DNA from: Bacteroidales bacterium
GTDB taxonomy: Bacteria; Bacteroidota; Bacteroidia; Bacteroidales; P3
DNA length: 64,000 nucleotides
NCBI GenBank assembly: GCA_017446745.1
Contig: JAFSQF010000073.1
Location: 1 to 64,000 of the forward strand
Direction of reading: 5' to 3'
The translations under genes and the position numbers were made by a program. Within the stretch, counting starts at the first letter, position 1. Each line of letters opens with the position of its first letter. The notes beneath the pieces were generated by a model that was given only the letters and a program-made list of their open reading frames with translations, was not told where the DNA came from and did no database searches. This document shows positions 36,476 to 46,597 of this stretch, piece by piece.

Positions 36476-37351
36476 TCAGTTCTTCAATAGGCTCAGGAGG
36501 TACTGTCCGTACTGGTTCTTCGCCATGGGTTGGGCTATACGTCGCAGCTCATCAGGGCCGATCCATCCTTTCTCGTAGGCGATGCTCTCCAGGCAGGCGA
36601 TCTTCAATCCTTGCCGTTTCTCAATCACCTCAATGAATGTCGAGGCCTCCGACAAAGAATCGTGCGTTCCCGTGTCTAACCAAGCGAAGCCGCGACCCAT
36701 AAGTTTCACCTTCAATTCGCCATCGCTCAGGAAGCGCTGGTTAACACTTGTTATTTCAAGCTCGCCACGTGCCGAAGGCTTGATGCTTTTGGCAACTTCC
36801 ACCACCTTATTAGGATAGAAATACAGACCCACAACGGCATAGTTGGACTTTGGGTTTTCTGGCTTCTCTTCGATCGACAGTGCATTGCCATCATTGTCGA
36901 ACTCCACCACACCATAACGCTGAGGGTCGGCGACCCAATAGCCAAAAACGGTGGCCTTACCCTCGTCCTGGGCTCCGGCCACGGCATCGCGAAGCATCCT
37001 CGAGAAACCGTTGCCCTGAAAGATGTTGTCGCCCAACACCAGACACACGGCATCGTTGCCAATGAAGTCCTCACCAATGATGAAGGCCTGTGCCAACCCG
37101 TCGGGACTGGGCTGCTCGGCATAACTGAACCTCACCCCGAAGTCGCTGCCGTCGCCCAACAGACGTCGGAATGCTGGCAGGTCGTAAGGGGTAGAGATAA
37201 TCAGGATGTCCCTGATGCCAGCCAACATCAGTGCCGAGATGGGATAATACACCATCGGCTTGTCGTAGACCGGCAACAGCTGTTTGCTGACACCTTTAGT
37301 TATAGGGTACAGGCGGGTTCCAGACCCGCCTGCTAATACTATCCCTTTCAT
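36476..37351 (-). CDS. rfbA: Glucose-1-phosphate thymidylyltransferase
   Basis: The 291-residue nucleotidyltransferase makes dTDP-glucose. It starts [39 protein letters not shown] and has GDNIFQG and [21 protein letters not shown]. The ATG at 37351 lies 2 bp after the wzc stop codon; an in-frame GTG (37357) overlaps that stop and is less likely. Confidence 0.97.
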   Translation of the reverse strand: MKGIVLAGGSGTRLYPITKGVSKQLLPVYDKPMVYYPISALMLAGIRDILIISTPYDLPAFRRLLGDGSDFGVRFSYAEQPSPDGLAQAFIIGEDFIGNDAVCLVLGDNIFQGNGFSRMLRDAVAGAQDEGKATVFGYWVADPQRYGVVEFDNDGNALSIEEKPENPKSNYAVVGLYFYPNKVVEVAKSIKPSARGELEITSVNQRFLSDGELKVKLMGRGFAWLDTGTHDSLSEASTFIEVIEKRQGLKIACLESIAYEKGWIGPDELRRIAQPMAKNQYGQYLLSLLKN

Positions 37352-37353
37352 TG

Positions 37354-39819
37354 TCACTTATTTTCTTTACTCTTTTTCTCGTTATCTTCACCATAGCCAT
37401 AGCCGTAGCCATAACCGTAACCGTAACCATAGCCATAACCGTAGCCGTAGCCATAGCCGTAGCCGTAGCCACCATAGCCGTAGCCACCATAACGACGCTT
37501 GATAAGAGGCGTGTCGGTAAGGACGATGGCCATATTTTTGAATTTCTGCTTGTCGTTCAATTCCTGGATGAACGGGAAGGCTGCCTTGCTAAGCTTGTTG
37601 ACACGCATGATATACATCGTAAGGTCGGCAGAACGGTTCACGATAGAGGCATCGGCGACGATCTGAGCCGGCGTAGAGTCGAGGATGATGTAATCATAGT
37701 GGTTGCGCAGGTATTCCACCAATTTCTCGAAGCGTCCGTTCATCAGCAGCTGAGTGGCGTTGGGCGGTGTCTTCTCGCACACTATGTAGTCCAGATTCTC
37801 CGACGAGTCGCTATGGGTGATGATTTTCTCAGGATCCTCCTCCTTGCCAAGGAGGTAGTGGATGATACCCATACGGTTGTGACGGTCGATGGTCTTCGAC
37901 GTGCTACGTTTGCGCAAGTCAAGGTCGATGAGGAGGGTCTTCTTGCCGGTATAGGCCAGCGACAACGCCAGGTTGATGGAGACGAACGACTTACCTTCGC
38001 CAGGCATTGTCGACACCGTTTGAAGCACCTTTTTGTCGCCGTCGTTCAGGAAGAACGGTATATTACTATGCAGTATTCGGAATGCTTCGGTAACCATGTC
38101 GGTACCATTGGCGCTCACCAGGACCTCGTCCTTGGCGCGACCCTCCGGCTTGGAAGGTATCTCGGCCAGCACAGGTATGCTCAGCGCTTTCTCCACATCG
38201 GGTTTTCCACGCAACTTGGTGTTGAAGAACGAGATGCAGAACATCACTGCTGCTGGTATTGCCAGACCCAACACAAAGCCAATCAGAACAAACATCATCA
38301 GACGGGGGTTCGTCTTCACCAGTGCGGCGCTCTCAACCACGCGGGCGTTGGAGACCGTCACGGCCAGATTCAATGCATTCTCCTCACGTTTGCTCAACAA
38401 ATAGAGGTAAAGTTCCTCTTTAATCTTTTGTTCGCGGCTCACCTCGTTGACGGCTTTGTATTTCTCCGGCATATCGCTGATGCGCAACTGGGACTGGCGT
38501 TCCTGCTTTCTTGCGCCGCTCAGCTTGACGTTGATGGAGTTGATGAGGTTGTTGATGGAGGCCAGGATGGCGTCACGCGTCCTCTGCAGCTCCTGTAGGG
38601 TGGTCTTGGCGGTAGGGTTGTTGGCACCGGCTCCCTGTACCAGTTTCTGATAGCTCAGCAGCTGACTGTTGTAGACACTAATGAGGTTGGTGACACCAGC
38701 GTCGGAGATAATCAGCGACGGTATCAGCGAGTTGTCGTTATCATGGTTGGTGATATGGTCCTGAACCATCTTTATGGCAGCCAGCTCCACCTCTAATGAG
38801 GCCACCTCTTCAGAGTAGCGCATACCGGACTGAAGCACCTGACCACTTGCCGTGGCCAAGTCAGGGACATTGGCGGCCTTCTGCAACGCGGCAACACGGG
38901 CGTCGACCACGGTAAGTTCTCCTGATATCAGGGCTATACGGTCATCAATGAACTTCTCCGTTTTCTCAGCCACGGTGTTCTTATCGTTCACCACGTCTTC
39001 ATTATACACGGCGATGAGAGTGTCGATAACCTCTTTGGTTCGAAGGGCGTTGCCATCACTATAGTTCACCGAGATGATGGAAGCTATTTTATCGGCACGC
39101 GACACCTCAAGTCTGCGTTTCATGCCCATAGCCAGGTTGTAGAGAGGCTGGCAGCCCATCGAGAAGGTGACGTCTATGTCGGATGGCCTGAAGAATTCCG
39201 TGCGGTCGATGGCGAAGCTGGCGTATTCGTTCACCTGCTCTATCTGGTTGAACGCCGCTTTCTTTTTCTTCATCTTCACGTTATTGCCATTCAAAGAGAC
39301 AATACGGTAGTTGTACGACATATTGTCGATCGGGGTCACTTCAAGGCTGATGGCAAAGTCGACACTGTCGACCTGCGTGTTGAACACCGTGATATCCATC
39401 GGCCTATCCTTATAGTATGATATCTTCTTGAACATGCTTGTGCGGTTGCACCAACTGTTCATGCCCAAACGGTCGGCGGTTTTCATCAACATCGGGGTAG
39501 ACTTGATGATGTATATCTCGTTTTCCAACGACAGAGTACTGTTGTTCAGACCCATGTTGGCAAAGATAGCATCCATGTTCTGCCCACGCATCATCCTGTT
39601 GTTGTCATCATCGCGCAGCAGTATTGTGGCATTGCTCGTGTATGCCTTAGGCTTTGACTTGTAGACAAAGGCCGCGACAACTAAACATACCACCACAGAA
39701 ATAACAAACCAGTACCAGTTGTTGATGACGATGAACACGATATCGCGCAACGATATGGCATTCTCGTTCTCCTGACCAAGGATTTGCTGTTGATTGTTGT
39801 TTACTTGATTGTTTTCCAT
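37354..39819 (-). CDS. Wzc-type polysaccharide co-polymerase / tyrosine kinase
   Basis: This 821-residue inner-membrane protein controls polysaccharide chain length and export. It has an N-terminal Wzz domain with a transmembrane helix near residues 35-55, a long periplasmic coiled-coil region, a second helix near 500, and a cytoplasmic BY-kinase domain (Walker [13 protein letters not shown] near 605, Walker A' [11 protein letters not shown], Walker B YIILDST near 710). The C-terminus (about 777-811) is an extreme Gly-Tyr dipeptide repeat, a likely autophosphorylated tyrosine cluster. It lies 60 bp after wza. Confidence 0.95.
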   Translation of the reverse strand: MENNQVNNNQQQILGQENENAISLRDIVFIVINNWYWFVISVVVCLVVAAFVYKSKPKAYTSNATILLRDDDNNRMMRGQNMDAIFANMGLNNSTLSLENEIYIIKSTPMLMKTADRLGMNSWCNRTSMFKKISYYKDRPMDITVFNTQVDSVDFAISLEVTPIDNMSYNYRIVSLNGNNVKMKKKKAAFNQIEQVNEYASFAIDRTEFFRPSDIDVTFSMGCQPLYNLAMGMKRRLEVSRADKIASIISVNYSDGNALRTKEVIDTLIAVYNEDVVNDKNTVAEKTEKFIDDRIALISGELTVVDARVAALQKAANVPDLATASGQVLQSGMRYSEEVASLEVELAAIKMVQDHITNHDNDNSLIPSLIISDAGVTNLISVYNSQLLSYQKLVQGAGANNPTAKTTLQELQRTRDAILASINNLINSINVKLSGARKQERQSQLRISDMPEKYKAVNEVSREQKIKEELYLYLLSKREENALNLAVTVSNARVVESAALVKTNPRLMMFVLIGFVLGLAIPAAVMFCISFFNTKLRGKPDVEKALSIPVLAEIPSKPEGRAKDEVLVSANGTDMVTEAFRILHSNIPFFLNDGDKKVLQTVSTMPGEGKSFVSINLALSLAYTGKKTLLIDLDLRKRSTSKTIDRHNRMGIIHYLLGKEEDPEKIITHSDSSENLDYIVCEKTPPNATQLLMNGRFEKLVEYLRNHYDYIILDSTPAQIVADASIVNRSADLTMYIMRVNKLSKAAFPFIQELNDKQKFKNMAIVLTDTPLIKRRYGGYGYGGYGYGYGYGYGYGYGYGYGYGYGYGYGEDNEKKSKENK
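37391..37491 (-). repeat. Hexamer-based repeat coding the Gly-Tyr tail of Wzc
   Basis: Read on the minus strand, GGYTAYGGYTAY-type 6-bp units repeat about 16 times with only third-position variation. This is a simple-sequence tract that can change length by slippage without breaking the frame when whole units are gained or lost. Confidence 0.85.
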
Positions 39820-39879
39820 ATAAAAATATTATTTATTACGCTTTGGGACTACATATAATGGTTTTCGAAATCGTATCAA

Positions 39880-40707
39880 TTAATTCTTGCGCTCGTAGTA
39901 TTTTGACAGCGTGTAGTAGTAGAACATCGACGAGAGGACGGAGACCACCGACAGGCCGCTGGAGATATAGGTCATGACCATCGGGTCGCGGTCGGCATTA
40001 CGTTTTTTCTTGGCATTAGGTTCCACATAAACCACATCGTTCTGGTGCAGATAGTAGTATGGCGAGCTGAAGACATCCTTTGAGGCGAGGTTGATGTTGC
40101 CTATGATACGCTTGCCGTTCTCCTCGCGGATGACGGTGACGTTCTCGCGCTGGCCTGTAATCGTCATGTCGCCGACCATACTCAAGGCCTCGAAGATAGT
40201 GAGGCGCTCGCCCTGCACTATCAACTGGCCGGGGCGTGTCACATCACCCAGGACGCACACCCTGAAGTTCATCAGCTTCACGGTGACCACCGGGTCAAGC
40301 ACGTAGCCGCCGTCCTTCAGCTGCTGCTCGATGTTGCGAGCCAACTCGGCATGGGTCTTGCCCAGCACTTTCATGCGGCCTAAGACAGGGAAAATGATGT
40401 CACCATTCTGGTCTACCAAATAACCCGACACTGCATTATTTGTACCGGGATTGATGATTGCGCCGTTGTACCTGGCAACTTTATTGGTTTCCTGGTTGAA
40501 CGGCACCGTGGCCTCGTTGGTCAGACTCTCCACATAGATATACAGGATGTCGTTGGCCTGAATACCTTTACTAAACTCGCCTTCCAAGGTCATAACCGAA
40601 TCGCGTGCGGCATCTTTCACATAGGCTATATCACGCTGTTGTCGACACGAAACAGTGAGCAGCATTGCACCTACTACAGGCAACAGAAAATGAATTTTCT
40701 TCAGCAT
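39880..40707 (-). CDS. Wza-type polysaccharide export lipoprotein
   Basis: The 275-residue outer-membrane export protein begins with a lipoprotein signal (VVGAMLLTVSC, lipid Cys near residue 21). It has the polysaccharide export (Poly_export) domain (GIQANDILYIYVESL..., YLVDQNGDIIFPVLGRMKVLGKTHAELARNIEQQL) and a SLBB-like segment (VCVLGDVTRPGQLIVQGERLTIFEALSMVGDMT). A hydrophobic C-terminal helix (MTYISSGLSVVSVLSSMFYYYTL) is present, as in other Bacteroidota homologues. It is the first gene of the cluster. Confidence 0.94.
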   Translation of the reverse strand: MLKKIHFLLPVVGAMLLTVSCRQQRDIAYVKDAARDSVMTLEGEFSKGIQANDILYIYVESLTNEATVPFNQETNKVARYNGAIINPGTNNAVSGYLVDQNGDIIFPVLGRMKVLGKTHAELARNIEQQLKDGGYVLDPVVTVKLMNFRVCVLGDVTRPGQLIVQGERLTIFEALSMVGDMTITGQRENVTVIREENGKRIIGNINLASKDVFSSPYYYLHQNDVVYVEPNAKKKRNADRDPMVMTYISSGLSVVSVLSSMFYYYTLSKYYERKN

Positions 40708-40813
40708 TTGAACGATTTTTATTAATTATACAATATTACAAATAATTCTAAACAGTTGGCATATACCACCTTACAACTCACCCTCGAAAAAGAGAAGTCA
40801 CAAAAAAGTATTG

Positions 40814-40844
40814 CAAAGATAGTAAAATTCAACATTCTGACAAA
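40814..40844 (-). promoter_or_regulatory. Promoter of the exopolysaccharide / Wbp / T9SS-cargo cluster
   Basis: On the minus strand TTTG (40841-40844) precedes TATCTTTG (40814-40821) by 19 bp, an exact consensus match. The wza ATG is about 100 nt further on. No other equally good promoter was seen inside the cluster, although gaps of 149-184 bp could hold weaker ones. Confidence 0.75.
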
Positions 40845-40959
40845 AATAAAACAAAAAAAACATCAAAAAAACATCAAAACACAATATGACTACACTTAAA
40901 TCGTTAATAGAAAATTCAGAACAATCCACCATCATCTCCCTTTATACCACAACGATTAC

Positions 40960-43767
40960 ATGTCCACGTTCCTACATTCCGTGGCTCAGCGCATTTTCAA
41001 CGAACGCGACGGCCAGCTACAAGACATCAGCGTAGTGTTCAACAACCGGCGCGCCGGCCTGTTCCTGCAACAACAATTCCTGACGCTCTCCAAGCAACCT
41101 TTCTTCATGCCACAGATACAGGGCATGGACGATTTGGTGGCTCATCTCGGCAAGCTGCAAATAGTGCCTCACGAATTCCTTCTTTTTGAGCTCTTCGACA
41201 TCCATCGTAACCTGGAAGGCATAGAACAACGTTTTGACACCTTCGAGGAGTTCATGCCTTTCGGCGAAATGCTTCTCACCGACTTTTCCGAGGTAGACCT
41301 CTACCGCGTCGACGCTCGAAGTCTCTTCAACAATCTCCACGACCTCAAACGCCTCGGCGAATGGGACATTTCCGGCAAACCCCTGACCCCATTCCAAGAG
41401 AAATACCTCAACTTCTTCCGTTCGCTGCACCGTTACTATTCCCTCTTCCGGCAACGCCTGGAAGACAAGCAACAGGCCTACGCCGGCATGGCCTACCGCC
41501 ACGTGGCCGACAACATCGACCATCTTACATCGCTCATCGACTACCGTCACATTTATTTTGTGGGCTTTAATGCTCTATCCGACAGCGAAGCAGCAATCAT
41601 CAAGCACCTCTCCGAAACAGGGATGGCAACACTGATCTGCGATGGCGACGACTACTACTTCGCCGACAACCGCCAGGAAGCGGGCAACTTCCTGCGAAAA
41701 AACGCTCCGCACTTCTCCGGAATAGGCAATTTTGAAAAAAACTTCGCTTCCCACAACAAAACCATCCACATCGTCAACTGCCCGGAAAACGTGCTACAGT
41801 CCAAGGCCCTCGGGACTGTCCTCGGCTCGCACCTGAATTCCGCAGAAGACCGCAGAATACAAGACAGCGCCATAGTCCTGGCCGACGAGCAACTGCTGCT
41901 GCCTGTGCTCAACTCGCTGCCTCCTACGGTAAGCTCAACCAATGTCACCATGGGCTTCCCCTATCCCCACACCGAAATACACGCGCTGTTCACGAAAATA
42001 TTCTCGCTCTACACCAACAGCCGCAAAGATTCTTTCTACCACAGAGACATCCTTGCCATCTGTGGCGACAATATTATGTGCCGACTGCTTGCAACCAACA
42101 ACTTGTATCATACCGTCAGCAAACAAATTGCCGACCTGAAGTTAATCTACGCCAACAGAGCGGAAATCGCGTCAATCATAAACGATATAACCGACAGCAA
42201 GGAAATACTTTACCTTTTCGACAACCCCAAACCCACCGTTGCCAACATTCTCGGCATTCTGAAGAAGACAATTTCCCTCATATTGAATTCCACCCACTTG
42301 CAACTCAGGACGATAGAAAAAGAATCGCTGGCTTGTGCTGTCCAGATTGTTGACTATATCGTTTCTATCCAGGAGGGGTTTGAATATTTCCAAAGTCCCG
42401 ACACCCTACAGCGTATCTACCAGCGTATTGCACAGCGCCGGAACGTGGCATTCTATGGCGAGCCTCTTCAGGGGCTGCAAATCCTCGGCATGCTTGAAAC
42501 ACGCAACCTCGACTTCGACACAATATACCTGCTCTCGCTCAACGAGGGCACCCTTCCAGGAGGACGCAAAGACAACTCACTGATTCCATTATCTTTAAAA
42601 AAAGCATTCGGACTGCCCACCTACGAAGAGAAAGACTCCGTCTACGCCTATAATTTCTTCCGTCTCCTTCAGCGTTGCCACGAGGCCTGGCTGTTCTTCT
42701 GCTCCGATTCGGAAGGCGTGGGGAAAGGAGAGCCCAGCCGCTTCATCCTACAGCTCAAGGATGAAATGGCACCACGCCTGCCCAACATCACTATTATAGA
42801 ACATTCAGCCCAAGCCAACAACCTTGGAGGCACAGCAGCAAAACAAACGACGGTGATAAAAGATGCCAACACCCTCAAGCGGTTGGAACAAATGGCAAAT
42901 CGAGGTCTATCGCCCTCCGCCCTAAACCGATACCGACAATGTCCGATGTTCTTTTTTCAGCAAGACATTCTGGGCGCTCGCGAACAGGAAGAGGTAAGCG
43001 AACAACTCGAGGCCAACGAACTCGGCACTTTCATCCATGCCATCCTGTGCGACATCTACAACGTTGACCCCAACGGAACTATAAAGAAAGAAACGCTAAC
43101 CAAATGTTTGGAAGATATCGATGCCATGGTTGACGAGCGCTACCGCGATGAAATGCTTAAAGGACGCGACCCCGAAGGGAAAAACCACATCTACGGCGAA
43201 GTGGCAAAAATGGAGCTGCGGCATTTCCTAAAGAAAGAGATAGAGCTCCTGGACCAGGGGCATACCATCCAAATCCTACTCACGGAAGGGGAACTGAAGA
43301 TGCCGCTAACAGTAGAGTACCCCAACACAAGCCTTTCCGTCAATATTTTAGGCGTCACAGACCGAGTGGACCGCCTTGACGGCAATCTGCGTATCGCCGA
43401 CTACAAATCGGGCAACGTCAACGAGGCTGAACTGTCGGTCACCGACGCCAAGCTTGCCGACCACAACATCCCCGACAAATGGTTTCAGGTGATGACCTAT
43501 GCCTGGCTCTATTGCCGTTCAAACCATTACAACGGCGACTTCCAGTCGGGCATTTTCCCGCTCCGTGCTTTGGGGAAAAATTTCATGCCCGCATCATGGA
43601 ACAAGAAAAACATATTCGATTTCAACGACATTGACAATTTTGAACAATTGCTGAACGAAATGCTTAGCGAAATGTACGACCCTTCGGCACCTATAGTCGC
43701 CACACCCTCCAAGAAGAGCTGCGAGCACTGCCCCTTCGCACCATCATGCCCCGACGCTATATCATAA
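40960..43767 (+). CDS. AddB-like PD-(D/E)XK nuclease with iron-sulfur motif
   Basis: The 935-residue protein resembles the AddB subunit of AddAB recombination nucleases as found in Bacteroidota. The N-terminal 600 residues are a helicase-like fold without a recognisable Walker A (the start SVVFNNRRAGLFLQQQF replaces it). The C-terminus has the nuclease core LGVTDRVDRLDGNLRIADYKSG and an AddB-type four-cysteine set: one in RYRQCPMFFFQQ and three in CEHCPFAPSCP. It would process double-strand breaks with an AddA partner, which is not adjacent. It is read divergently from wza, 252 bp away. Confidence 0.88.
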   Translation: MSTFLHSVAQRIFNERDGQLQDISVVFNNRRAGLFLQQQFLTLSKQPFFMPQIQGMDDLVAHLGKLQIVPHEFLLFELFDIHRNLEGIEQRFDTFEEFMPFGEMLLTDFSEVDLYRVDARSLFNNLHDLKRLGEWDISGKPLTPFQEKYLNFFRSLHRYYSLFRQRLEDKQQAYAGMAYRHVADNIDHLTSLIDYRHIYFVGFNALSDSEAAIIKHLSETGMATLICDGDDYYFADNRQEAGNFLRKNAPHFSGIGNFEKNFASHNKTIHIVNCPENVLQSKALGTVLGSHLNSAEDRRIQDSAIVLADEQLLLPVLNSLPPTVSSTNVTMGFPYPHTEIHALFTKIFSLYTNSRKDSFYHRDILAICGDNIMCRLLATNNLYHTVSKQIADLKLIYANRAEIASIINDITDSKEILYLFDNPKPTVANILGILKKTISLILNSTHLQLRTIEKESLACAVQIVDYIVSIQEGFEYFQSPDTLQRIYQRIAQRRNVAFYGEPLQGLQILGMLETRNLDFDTIYLLSLNEGTLPGGRKDNSLIPLSLKKAFGLPTYEEKDSVYAYNFFRLLQRCHEAWLFFCSDSEGVGKGEPSRFILQLKDEMAPRLPNITIIEHSAQANNLGGTAAKQTTVIKDANTLKRLEQMANRGLSPSALNRYRQCPMFFFQQDILGAREQEEVSEQLEANELGTFIHAILCDIYNVDPNGTIKKETLTKCLEDIDAMVDERYRDEMLKGRDPEGKNHIYGEVAKMELRHFLKKEIELLDQGHTIQILLTEGELKMPLTVEYPNTSLSVNILGVTDRVDRLDGNLRIADYKSGNVNEAELSVTDAKLADHNIPDKWFQVMTYAWLYCRSNHYNGDFQSGIFPLRALGKNFMPASWNKKNIFDFNDIDNFEQLLNEMLSEMYDPSAPIVATPSKKSCEHCPFAPSCPDAIS

Positions 43768-44051
43768 GGTTAACTCACCAAATTACAACAATCATCCACA
43801 ACCGCCCACCATCACCCCGAACCATGAGCGACATCGTCATTCTGGGCGAATTTTTCTGTGCCGAAGCAGTCAATTCTAAATTTTTAGTTGCACGACAATA
43901 TATCTATTTAAAAAAAATATGTAAATTTGCATTTTGGTATTTAAGTGTACAATGCCATTAAATAAACTATAATTCAATTCGCTACATATTCCACGAGCAA
44001 AGAATAAAACCCAGATACGGGCACATAAAACATAGCAACGAATACTTCGAT

Positions 44052-45872
44052 ATGAAAAAATCCATCTTATCCCTCTTTCTGGTATCCCTCCTTCTGGTGG
44101 GTTGCAATGGCCTTTCAAAAATGAAGTCCAACAGTAGTAAAGTACGCTACCAAGCCACTCCCAACCCTGTTGAGACACGCGACGATAAGGTTATGGTAAA
44201 ATTCGTAGGCTCAATACCGGAGAAATATTTCAACAAAGGATGCGCCGTTTTCATACAGCCCGTGTTCACCTGGGAGGGCGGTTCCATACCCCTCGAGCCC
44301 ATCACCCTTAAGGGCGAGAACGTCAACGGCGAGGGTATCACCATCAACTACGAGAATGGAGGCCGTTTCACCTACAGCGACGAGCTCGACTTCAAACCCG
44401 GGATGGAGACAGGACGCGTAACCTTAGCCCCCGTAGGCTACAAAGCCTCAACCACCGACGACGAGGCCAAATTCGCCGAGGATATCCAATACGCCACCAA
44501 GACATTCCCCACGGTGCTCATCTCCGACGGCGTCAACACCACCTCCACATGGGTCAACATCCGCGGCAACATCTCCATATCGCCCATAAACTACAATAAG
44601 ACCCAAGGAGTTATTGAGACAGCAGACATATACTTCCCCAACGGGCTGTCGACGTTGGACTGGAACTTCCAGATGAACCGCACATTCAACACCAAGGCAC
44701 AGCTCGAAGACCTCCGCCGCATCATGCTCGAGAACGGCCTTCCCAAACAAATAACCATCACAGGATGGGCATCGCCCGAGGGCGAGGAGACCAACAACGT
44801 GGGCGTCAGCAAGAACCGCGCCGAAGTGGCCACAGTCCAAATCAAACGCGTCCTCGACGATGTCCTCAACACCATGGCGTCGCGCAAGCAGGTGCCTGCC
44901 TACGAGGTTGACCACTACAAATATGAACTCATGAAACAGATAGTGATATCCACTCGCTCGGCCGGCGAAGACTGGGTGCACTTCGTCATCATGGTGGAAG
45001 AATCGGACATTCAGGACAAGCATGCCATCGTCAACATCGTCGAAACGCAGCAGAACCTCATCAAACGTGAGCAGATGATAAAGAACATGGCCGACACCTA
45101 CACCCAGCTCCATACCGACATCTTCCCCAACCTGCGCCGCGCCCAGATTGCCCTCTACTACTCCGAGGCCCGCAAAACAGACCCCGAGCTGGCAAAACAG
45201 GCCTCGCTCAACCCCGCAAAACTGACCTTCGATGAGCTGATGTACGCGGCATATATCAACTACAACTACGAGACAAAACTGAAATACTACAAATGGGCCA
45301 CCGAGAACTATAGCGCCGAATGGGCCGCATGGAACAACGCCGGAGCCGTGTCGTTCTATCTGGGCGACTACCCCGAAGCGGAGCGTTACCTCAACCAAGC
45401 CCGTCAGCTCAACCCCCACAACCCCGACGTCCTCAACAACACCGGTTTGCTATGCCTGGCACAGAAAGACTACGCCCTCGCCAAATACTATTTCGAAGAG
45501 GCTGAACGCCAAGGCAGCACCGACGCTGAAACCAACCTCCACATCCTCAACCTGAAGCGCGGCAACTACAAGGAAGCCGAAAAGCAGCTGAAAGGCACAT
45601 CATGCAACTACAATCTGGCTTTCGCACAACTTATGAACGGCGAAACGAGCAACAGCATCCGTACCCTTGACTGCTGCCTGGACCAGAATGCCGACGTCTA
45701 CTACCTTCGCGCCATAGCCTACGCCCGCCTTGGCGACAAAGCCAACTGCCTGAAAAACCTTAAAGTGGCGTGCGACGAGGTGTACAACTACAAAGAACGC
45801 GCAGCCGTTGACGTGGAATTTAAGCCCTATTGGGACGACGAAGAATTTAAACTCATCGTAAAACTCTGGTAA
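44052..45872 (+). CDS. OmpA/TPR lipoprotein
   Basis: The 606-residue protein has a lipoprotein signal (LLLVGC, Cys at residue 18). After a beta-rich N-terminal region, residues about 204-270 resemble an OmpA-type domain (ITITGWASPEGEETNNVGVSKNRAEVATVQIKRVL), and residues about 400-560 are TPR-like (AAWNNAGAVSFYLGDYPEAERYLNQAR, DVLNNTGLLCLAQKDYALAKYYFEEAE). Bacteroidota have many such envelope proteins; some act in fimbriae or secretion. A TAAATTTG -7-like box is at 43922-43929. The stop codon overlaps the pssA start by 1 bp (TAATG). Confidence 0.8.
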   Translation: MKKSILSLFLVSLLLVGCNGLSKMKSNSSKVRYQATPNPVETRDDKVMVKFVGSIPEKYFNKGCAVFIQPVFTWEGGSIPLEPITLKGENVNGEGITINYENGGRFTYSDELDFKPGMETGRVTLAPVGYKASTTDDEAKFAEDIQYATKTFPTVLISDGVNTTSTWVNIRGNISISPINYNKTQGVIETADIYFPNGLSTLDWNFQMNRTFNTKAQLEDLRRIMLENGLPKQITITGWASPEGEETNNVGVSKNRAEVATVQIKRVLDDVLNTMASRKQVPAYEVDHYKYELMKQIVISTRSAGEDWVHFVIMVEESDIQDKHAIVNIVETQQNLIKREQMIKNMADTYTQLHTDIFPNLRRAQIALYYSEARKTDPELAKQASLNPAKLTFDELMYAAYINYNYETKLKYYKWATENYSAEWAAWNNAGAVSFYLGDYPEAERYLNQARQLNPHNPDVLNNTGLLCLAQKDYALAKYYFEEAERQGSTDAETNLHILNLKRGNYKEAEKQLKGTSCNYNLAFAQLMNGETSNSIRTLDCCLDQNADVYYLRAIAYARLGDKANCLKNLKVACDEVYNYKERAAVDVEFKPYWDDEEFKLIVKLW

Positions 45873-46597
45873 TGAGAAAACAAATCCCCAACCTCATAAC
45901 ACTCTGCAACCTCCTTTGCGGAGTGTTTTCTTGTTTGTTGGCATATGAAGCAACATTGCACCTTGCCGCATTATTTATCTGCCTTGGTATCTTTTTCGAC
46001 TTTTTCGACGGCATGGCCGCACGCCTGCTGGGTGTGGCGTCACCGCTCGGCAAAGAGCTCGACTCGCTGGCCGACGTCGTCACCAGCGGCGTGGCCCCGG
46101 GACTAATCCTTAACGTCATCTTGGCACAAATCACCGACATTCAATGGCTCAAATACACGGCATTGCTCATACCTCTCTTTGCTGCCTACCGCCTCGCTAA
46201 ATTCAACCTCGACACACGTCAAAGCCACAGCTTCCTGGGACTCCCAGCGCCCGCCAACGCCTTGATATGGGTAAGCATAGCTTTATTCTGCCGACTACCT
46301 TACAACAACGACGACCTTTTTGCCGGAACCCACACCACGCTGGCCATCATCCTCGCCATCGTCTCGCTGGTCGCCAACATTCTGATGATAAGCGAAATCC
46401 CAATGTTCTCCCTGAAATTCAACTTCAAGGATATGTCGTGGAAAACCAACTCAATACAATACTCTTTCTTGGCTGGAAGTGCCGTCATCGTTGTTCTAAG
46501 CATAGCCATTCACGCCTTCTGGCTCAGCATTTCGTTCATAATATTCTGGTATATCCTCTTTTCAATCGTCACACGCAAGCATCATCATGCCCACTGA
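45872..46597 (+). CDS. pssA: CDP-diacylglycerol-serine O-phosphatidyltransferase
   Basis: PssA makes phosphatidylserine, the precursor of phosphatidylethanolamine. The 241-residue membrane protein carries the CDP-alcohol transferase motif DGMAARLLGVASPLGKELDSLAD in its first quarter and about seven transmembrane helices. It overlaps the upstream lipoprotein gene by 1 bp and the queA gene by 11 bp, so the three are probably co-transcribed. Confidence 0.94.
   Translation: MRKQIPNLITLCNLLCGVFSCLLAYEATLHLAALFICLGIFFDFFDGMAARLLGVASPLGKELDSLADVVTSGVAPGLILNVILAQITDIQWLKYTALLIPLFAAYRLAKFNLDTRQSHSFLGLPAPANALIWVSIALFCRLPYNNDDLFAGTHTTLAIILAIVSLVANILMISEIPMFSLKFNFKDMSWKTNSIQYSFLAGSAVIVVLSIAIHAFWLSISFIIFWYILFSIVTRKHHHAH

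Noticed and set aside
37351..38598. Plus-strand ORF of 415 residues opposite wzc
   Set aside because: It starts in the GY repeat ([18 protein letters not shown]) and is a mirror of the wzc coding frame with no recognisable domain.
43824..43961. ORF of 45 residues between the AddB-like gene and the OmpA/TPR lipoprotein gene
   Set aside because: The second half runs through an AT-rich, promoter-like sequence and there is no ribosome-binding site or family similarity.
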